Positions 4,191-8,239 of a stretch of 8,239 nt of DNA are shown piece by piece. A model generated the notes under the pieces. It was not told the origin of the DNA, ran no database searches, and saw only the letters and a program-made list of their open reading frames with translations. The position numbers were made by a program, and so were the translations under genes. Position 1 is the first letter of the stretch. Every line of letters starts with the position of its first letter. This stretch comes from an uncultured Akkermansia sp. (GTDB lineage Bacteria > Verrucomicrobiota > Verrucomicrobiia > Verrucomicrobiales > Akkermansiaceae): contig CANPXA010000070.1 of NCBI GenBank assembly GCA_947585525.1, forward strand, positions 1 through 8,239. Direction: 5' to 3'.

Positions 4191-6995
4191 TCAATTGGCC
4201 AGTCCGTCTTCGGGGAAGAGTCCAGGAGCAGCCGCGCTGTTCTCGGCGGGATTGGTTTCCGCTCCACGATTGCGGACGGGTTTGCCGGTAGCATCGATGA
4301 TGTCAGCCGTCACGAAGATTGTGAGATTCTTACGGATGTGGGACTCGGCATTGCTGCGGAAGAAGCGTCCGATCAGCGGCAGATCACCAAATACAGGCAC
4401 TTTGTCCTCCACCTTCTGTACCTTGTCCTCGATCATTCCACCAATGGCCACCGTGTGACCATCGTAAAGCGACAGGGTCGTGTTAACCATCTTGCGGGAG
4501 AACACCGGCATATCAATACGGTTTTCTGTGAGCACGATCGTCTCAATGAGGTTATTGGTGGCAATTCCCGAGATAATCGGAGAACCGTAGTTAATAAAAC
4601 CCTCAAAGTCGACGATTCGCACGATGAACCGATTGAAGGTGATAATGTTATCGCTCGGCTTAGAATCGACTTTAATGACCATCACGAGACCTACCTCTTC
4701 AATGGCCCAATCTGAAGGATTGGCCGGCGCAGCCACAGGAACAGACATGGCAACATTACCGTTGGTGGAGCTACCATTAGTAACGCCGCCGTTCTGCGGA
4801 ATATCCGGATCGTCGTATGCGACCGCATAGATGAAGCGACGCACCACCTCAATACGCGCACCACCTGCATCCTCAATTCGAGTCTCCACGCGCGGATCAT
4901 CAGGAGTTTCCTCCACCTCTGCCCCCGGGGTGAGGACGAGAGAAGGCGCATTCATCATGTCAACCCCCTGTTTCTGAGAAAGCCCGCGCATGATCATCTG
5001 GAACGAGCCGGAATCGTAGATACCGGAAAGGGAAAGAATGCCAGGAGCAACGTGGGCATTGTCCCTCGAAGTAGCTGCCGGGGAGCCCCCTTGGAGCAAG
5101 GTGTCCATGTTGGATGCTGAAATTGCACCCGTACCCGAGCGGAGTCCGCCCGTCATGAGACCCTCCGAGATGATGTCATCATTGCTGTGGAGACCGCTGC
5201 CATGGGTGACCGGCCAAGTACCGTTCCCATTTGTGTAGTTGTTAGCGAAAGCGCTCCCACCGCTCGTGACGAAGTCGTTGTAGGTACGACCGGGCTGTGA
5301 GTTTGCCCCTGTCACGCCGCCGAGGTAGGCGGATCCATTGTTTGAGACGGAGAAGGGATTGACAACCCAGTCAAAGGAGAGCTCCTCATCGTTCGTTTGA
5401 GTCACCTCCACAAACTTAGTCGTCACCTTCACCATCTGCGGCTGCTTGGAGCGGAAGCTGAACAACGCATCCTCGATCGTCTCCAAATTCTCCGGCGTAT
5501 TGCGCACGGTGAGCATCTCAAGTTGACGATTGTACTTAGCGTCTGCCCCCTTGCCTTCAAACTGCACGCCCATGCTCTTGAGGGTAGCTTTGGCGTCTAT
5601 CTTGGTAGAGTTGCTGCTGCCGGATGCGAAAGCCTCCTCCTCATCATCATCGCCACCGCCCTCTTCATCTCCACCTTCAAAGAATGAGGGTGGCACATTG
5701 CGCCAAATGCGGGTTTCGAGGACTTTAGCCGCAGGATCATTTGCCATATAGATATTCACGCCGCGGTCACTCACATTGAAGATGCAGTTGGCGTTCATGC
5801 ACACCTCCTGCAACAGATCGCGCAACTTGACATCTGAAAGGCTCAGGGAAACCTCCGGTTCAGGAACAGGTCCCGTAGCTACAGGAGCCGCAGGAGCGGG
5901 TGCGCTTTCCTCCTCTTCTCCCTCGGTGTCCTCATCCTCGGTGTCCTCGTCTTCATCATCTGAAGCAGCAGGCGCGGCAACAGGCGCGGGCACTGCCGAA
6001 GGACGCACGTAATTCACGTTCACGGAACCCTCCCCACTCTTGCGAAGCTCACCACGTATGAACTGCACGACTTCACTGATGGGGGTGTTCTCGAAGGTAG
6101 CGCGCGCGATACGCACATTGTCCAACGCATCGTTCACCTTGATCTGGTTTTCCGAGAGCTGAGGACCATTTTTGCTCACCGTGGGACCGTTTTCGCTGTC
6201 CACGATGGTCGGTAACTGCTCTTCCCATGCGGCATCCACCTCCGCAAGAGCCTTGGAACGATAGGAATCATACGCAGCTCTGTAGTAGTTGGCGCGGCGT
6301 TTGCTAACCGCCTCCTGTCCACGACGGGCTGCCTCGTTGTAGGGATCGATGCGCAACACGTTGTTGAATTCCGCATACGCCTCATCATACTTGCCGAGTT
6401 CGTAATACCCCCATGCGAGGTTAAGCAAACGGTTGACCTCGTCCACATTCTTAACGTGCTCCGGCGTGAGGGCGGGGTTGTTACGCACCGGGTCACGCAG
6501 CAGAGAAAGTTCCTTACGAGCACGGGCATTGGACGGCTCCCTCTGGAGCACATCCAGCAAAAGCTGTTCCGCATCATCATAACGCCCCACCTTGGCGTAC
6601 TCCATCGCCACTGCAATGGACGCATCCGATATGCTCTTTCGAATGAACTCCTGAAGATTGCGCGTCGCGGGTGCGTGAGGCACACGATCCCAGGCCTGAC
6701 GATACTTCTCTAGGGCCTCGGAATAACGACCTTCTTTGTAGGCCGTGCGTCCTTCCTGGAGGAGCTGTAAGGCAGCATCGCGTTCTGCCCGACGGCGAGC
6801 AGCTTCACGAGAATTGATGCTGTCCTGCATTCCGTCCTGCCCGGCATACATAGCCGAAGGACCGACCTCACTGTAACCGGCGGCCGTGGACGTGGTCAGG
6901 TAGCCCTCCGTTCCCGCATAACCGAGGGAACAAGCGAGCGAAAAACCGACCGCTAGCATCTTGGTGGTGGATGAATTGAGAGATGCAGTGTTCAT
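4191..6995 (-). CDS. TPR-containing outer-membrane secretin (PilQ/GspD family, Amuc_1098-like)
   Basis: This 934-residue protein should form the outer-membrane secretin ring of a type IV pilus-like or type II secretion-like machine. Residues 1-27 form a signal peptide (hydrophobic core about 13-26, cleavage probably after GYA27). Residues about 75-225 are helical TPR-type repeats (for example GKYDEAYAEFNNVLRIDP at 201-218). Residues about 297-417 look like an STN/N0-type domain (FENTPISEVVQFIRGEL, then VSLSLSDVKLRDLL) interrupted by a Pro/Ala and Asp/Glu-rich insert (331-381). A second acidic, Gly/Ser-rich tract is at 440-463, and a short N-type domain at 471-516. The secretin core spans about 520-905, with GHTVAIGGMI (846-855) and the signature VPVFGDLPLIGRFF (866-879) before KNLTIFVTADII. 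It follows the membrane protein gene by 78 bases and ends at a terminator, so it is the last gene of the operon. The TPR-secretin architecture and neighbour resemble Akkermansia Amuc_1098. No clear Shine-Dalgarno sequence precedes the ATG. Confidence 0.93.
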   Translation of the reverse strand: MNTASLNSSTTKMLAVGFSLACSLGYAGTEGYLTTSTAAGYSEVGPSAMYAGQDGMQDSINSREAARRRAERDAALQLLQEGRTAYKEGRYSEALEKYRQAWDRVPHAPATRNLQEFIRKSISDASIAVAMEYAKVGRYDDAEQLLLDVLQREPSNARARKELSLLRDPVRNNPALTPEHVKNVDEVNRLLNLAWGYYELGKYDEAYAEFNNVLRIDPYNEAARRGQEAVSKRRANYYRAAYDSYRSKALAEVDAAWEEQLPTIVDSENGPTVSKNGPQLSENQIKVNDALDNVRIARATFENTPISEVVQFIRGELRKSGEGSVNVNYVRPSAVPAPVAAPAASDDEDEDTEDEDTEGEEEESAPAPAAPVATGPVPEPEVSLSLSDVKLRDLLQEVCMNANCIFNVSDRGVNIYMANDPAAKVLETRIWRNVPPSFFEGGDEEGGGDDDEEEAFASGSSNSTKIDAKATLKSMGVQFEGKGADAKYNRQLEMLTVRNTPENLETIEDALFSFRSKQPQMVKVTTKFVEVTQTNDEELSFDWVVNPFSVSNNGSAYLGGVTGANSQPGRTYNDFVTSGGSAFANNYTNGNGTWPVTHGSGLHSNDDIISEGLMTGGLRSGTGAISASNMDTLLQGGSPAATSRDNAHVAPGILSLSGIYDSGSFQMIMRGLSQKQGVDMMNAPSLVLTPGAEVEETPDDPRVETRIEDAGGARIEVVRRFIYAVAYDDPDIPQNGGVTNGSSTNGNVAMSVPVAAPANPSDWAIEEVGLVMVIKVDSKPSDNIITFNRFIVRIVDFEGFINYGSPIISGIATNNLIETIVLTENRIDMPVFSRKMVNTTLSLYDGHTVAIGGMIEDKVQKVEDKVPVFGDLPLIGRFFRSNAESHIRKNLTIFVTADIIDATGKPVRNRGAETNPAENSAAAPGLFPEDGLAN
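5921..5950. repeat. 15-base in-frame tandem repeat in the secretin gene
   Basis: Two units of CCTCGGTGTCCTCAT/CGT (plus strand) lie head to tail and differ at one base. On the coding strand they encode the DEDTE DEDTE stretch inside the acidic insert (residues 349-358). Because the unit is a multiple of three, gain or loss would change the length of the acidic linker without shifting the frame. Confidence 0.8.
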
Positions 6996-7073
6996 AGTGG
7001 TGTTCTATTTATAAAAGATTTTTTTTGTTTTGTAAAGTCTGCAATTCAAAAAAAATTAAAGAAATTGGCAGAT
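6996..7073. other. AT-rich gap between the membrane protein and secretin genes
   Basis: This 78-base gap has runs of eight T at 7019-7026 and eight A at 7048-7055, unlike the GC-rich flanks. It holds the candidate promoter described separately and a weak interrupted AATT-based inverted repeat (about 7041-7071) next to the upstream stop codon. I would not call that repeat a terminator. Confidence 0.5.
7008..7036 (-). promoter_or_regulatory. Candidate sigma70-type promoter just upstream of the secretin gene
   Basis: On the minus strand TTTACA (7036-7031) is followed after exactly 17 bases by TATAAA (7013-7008), each with five of six consensus matches. The spacer is A-rich. A start near 7001 would leave a leader of only about six bases before the ATG at 6995, which also lacks a Shine-Dalgarno sequence. 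The whole gap (6996-7073) is AT-rich, so a chance match is possible. Confidence 0.45.
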
Positions 7074-8239
7074 TTATTTTTTCTTATTCTTATCGGAGTT
7101 CTTTTTCGGAGTCACCGGGGTATCACTTGGGACATCGACAGGGTCTGCATGATTGACACTGGCTTTGACCTGAGTTTTCTTCTTCCCGGCGCTGGTAATT
7201 TTGACGCGTGTCTGGGGAAATCCGGGGACATCAAGCTCCTCACCCAAGCGTGCCGTAAACTCCTTGCCCTTATCGGGACCTGCAGTCATACGCAACTTCA
7301 CGCTGACGTCCTGAACGGTGTGTCTTCCCTTGTTACCGGCGACGAGTTTAAATTGTTTCTCGTCATCAACAGCCGTGTAGGCATCCTTGACAATGACGGA
7401 GTAAACAGGCATACCGTTTTCCTCCGAGGCATTCTCAACAGACACCAGCTCGAAGCGCTCCTTGGCGAGCGGACCGGAAGCCGCATCGCCCAGTCCGAAT
7501 TTTTGTCCTTCCTTCAATTCCATGAACTGAAGCTTACGCTGACCGTTTTCGGTGAAGACCGATATATTGACATTTTTCTCGTCAAAGTTTGAACCCAGGC
7601 TAAGTTCCAAGAGGTGCGTAATCACTTCCTTGTCTCCCACAACTTCCATCTTGATTCTTCCTTCCGATACAAACCCCGGCATACTCTTTGCGTTCGACGG
7701 ATCTGTTCCGGATGAAAACTCCTCTCCGTTTGTAAAACCATCCCCATCGCTGTCGGTTTGCAGAGCCAGTGACGAACAGATGACATTATCAAGACCATGA
7801 GCGAAGAACCAGCTATTCGGCACAGGAACCGCCGGAGCCGAGGCATCCGCAGAAGGCACCTTGTGCAGCGAACGCGACTCGTTGTCCAGCAGATCAACCG
7901 CTATGTTCTTTTTCTGCGTTGCATCCGGCACCTCCCAAATAGAGGGGGCAAAAAAGAGCGGGGTGAAACGCGGCAACTTTCCATCTTTTGCTGCTGCGCG
8001 GGGCACCCAAGCCTCCTCCAAAGAAGGGGCGATATCAACCATCCGACGTACCTTGAGAGCGTCATCCTTCATCTTGGTCGCCTTTTCGGTCAACGCCGTG
8101 GCCCTGTCGTCCCCTCCCTGCACCCTTGTGAGCAGGGGGTCGTGATTTGCGGAGTTCATGACATAAACGCCACCGGCAGCCGCACCCAGACCGAGCAAGA
8201 TGCCGCAGATCAAGAAGTTTCTTCCGATATTTGATGAAT
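7074..8239 (-). CDS. Single-pass membrane protein with EF-hand loop, pilus-like operon (Amuc_1099-like), 5' partial
   Basis: The frame is open to the window edge, so the true start is outside. The TTG at 8213 is probably not the start, because sensible codons continue upstream (SSNIGRNF before LICGILLG). An N-terminal hydrophobic helix, LICGILLGLGAAAGGVYVM (8213-8157), anchors the protein in the inner membrane, with the rest in the periplasm. A charged, probably helical stretch follows (TALTEKATKMKDDALKVRR). DSDGDGFTNGEE (7754-7719) is a complete EF-hand-type calcium loop (DxDxDG with Glu at position 12), followed by FSSGTDP. The C-terminal half is probably beta-rich and ends in a lysine tail (KNKKK). 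I cannot assign a biochemical role. Its position directly before the secretin gene suggests a part of the same envelope machine, like Akkermansia Amuc_1099. The catalytic motifs of pilus ATPases are absent. Confidence 0.85.
   Translation of the reverse strand, partial: SSNIGRNFLICGILLGLGAAAGGVYVMNSANHDPLLTRVQGGDDRATALTEKATKMKDDALKVRRMVDIAPSLEEAWVPRAAAKDGKLPRFTPLFFAPSIWEVPDATQKKNIAVDLLDNESRSLHKVPSADASAPAVPVPNSWFFAHGLDNVICSSLALQTDSDGDGFTNGEEFSSGTDPSNAKSMPGFVSEGRIKMEVVGDKEVITHLLELSLGSNFDEKNVNISVFTENGQRKLQFMELKEGQKFGLGDAASGPLAKERFELVSVENASEENGMPVYSVIVKDAYTAVDDEKQFKLVAGNKGRHTVQDVSVKLRMTAGPDKGKEFTARLGEELDVPGFPQTRVKITSAGKKKTQVKASVNHADPVDVPSDTPVTPKKNSDKNKKK

Noticed and set aside
5530..6012. Plus-strand serine-rich open frames opposite the secretin gene
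   Set aside because: The poly-Ser tracts are the antisense reading of the acidic Asp/Glu tracts of the secretin, which is strongly supported on the minus strand.
6930..6941. Possible lipobox (SLAC) in the secretin signal peptide
   Set aside because: The -3 residue is Ser rather than Leu, Val or Ile, and a good signal peptidase I site (GYA) follows, so lipidation is not supported.
7041..7071. Terminator after the membrane protein gene
   Set aside because: The inverted repeat is short, interrupted and AT-only at its core, so it would not form a stable stem.
8211..8213. TTG at 8213 as the start of the membrane protein
   Set aside because: The frame stays open to the window edge and encodes plausible N-terminal residues before the membrane helix, so the gene is cut by the window rather than starting here.

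Overview
The window looks like part of a chromosome of a Verrucomicrobiota bacterium, probably related to Akkermansia. The main reason is the pair at 4191-8239: a TPR-plus-secretin protein directly downstream of a single-pass membrane protein with an EF-hand-type calcium loop. This order and architecture resemble the Akkermansia muciniphila type IV pilus-like cluster Amuc_1098 to Amuc_1102 (secretin = Amuc_1098, small membrane protein = Amuc_1099). That assignment rests on recall of the family and gene order, not on a database search. Further hints are the near absence of strong Shine-Dalgarno sequences and the DxDxDG...GTDP motif, which is common in this phylum.

All recognisable genes lie on the minus strand, so the transcription order is right to left. 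(1) 8239-7074: membrane protein, its 5' end cut off by the window edge. (2) 6995-4191: 934-residue outer-membrane secretin, preceded by an AT-rich gap with a good sigma70-type promoter and followed by a strong intrinsic terminator at 4120-4152. (3) 4119-3865: intergenic region with two copies of a dispersed structured repeat, then the promoter of the next gene. (4) 3864-2983: exported ankyrin-repeat protein built from an internally duplicated module. (5) 2982-2528: 455-base gap with two further repeat copies and several small hairpins, but no gene and no recognisable TPP riboswitch. (6) 2527-683: thiC (HMP-phosphate synthase, thiamine pathway). (7) 686-3: aroD (type I 3-dehydroquinate dehydratase, shikimate pathway), overlapping the end of thiC by four bases (ATGA).

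Functionally there are three separate units: the tail of a pilus or secretion operon, a monocistronic ankyrin gene with its own promoter, and a thiC-aroD pair that appears translationally coupled although the two enzymes serve different pathways. The least explained material is the intergenic repeat family. It combines a GGCGCC hairpin, a run of 7-base units of the form ATNNACG, and a downstream portion with a hairpin whose stem is kept in two copies despite base changes.
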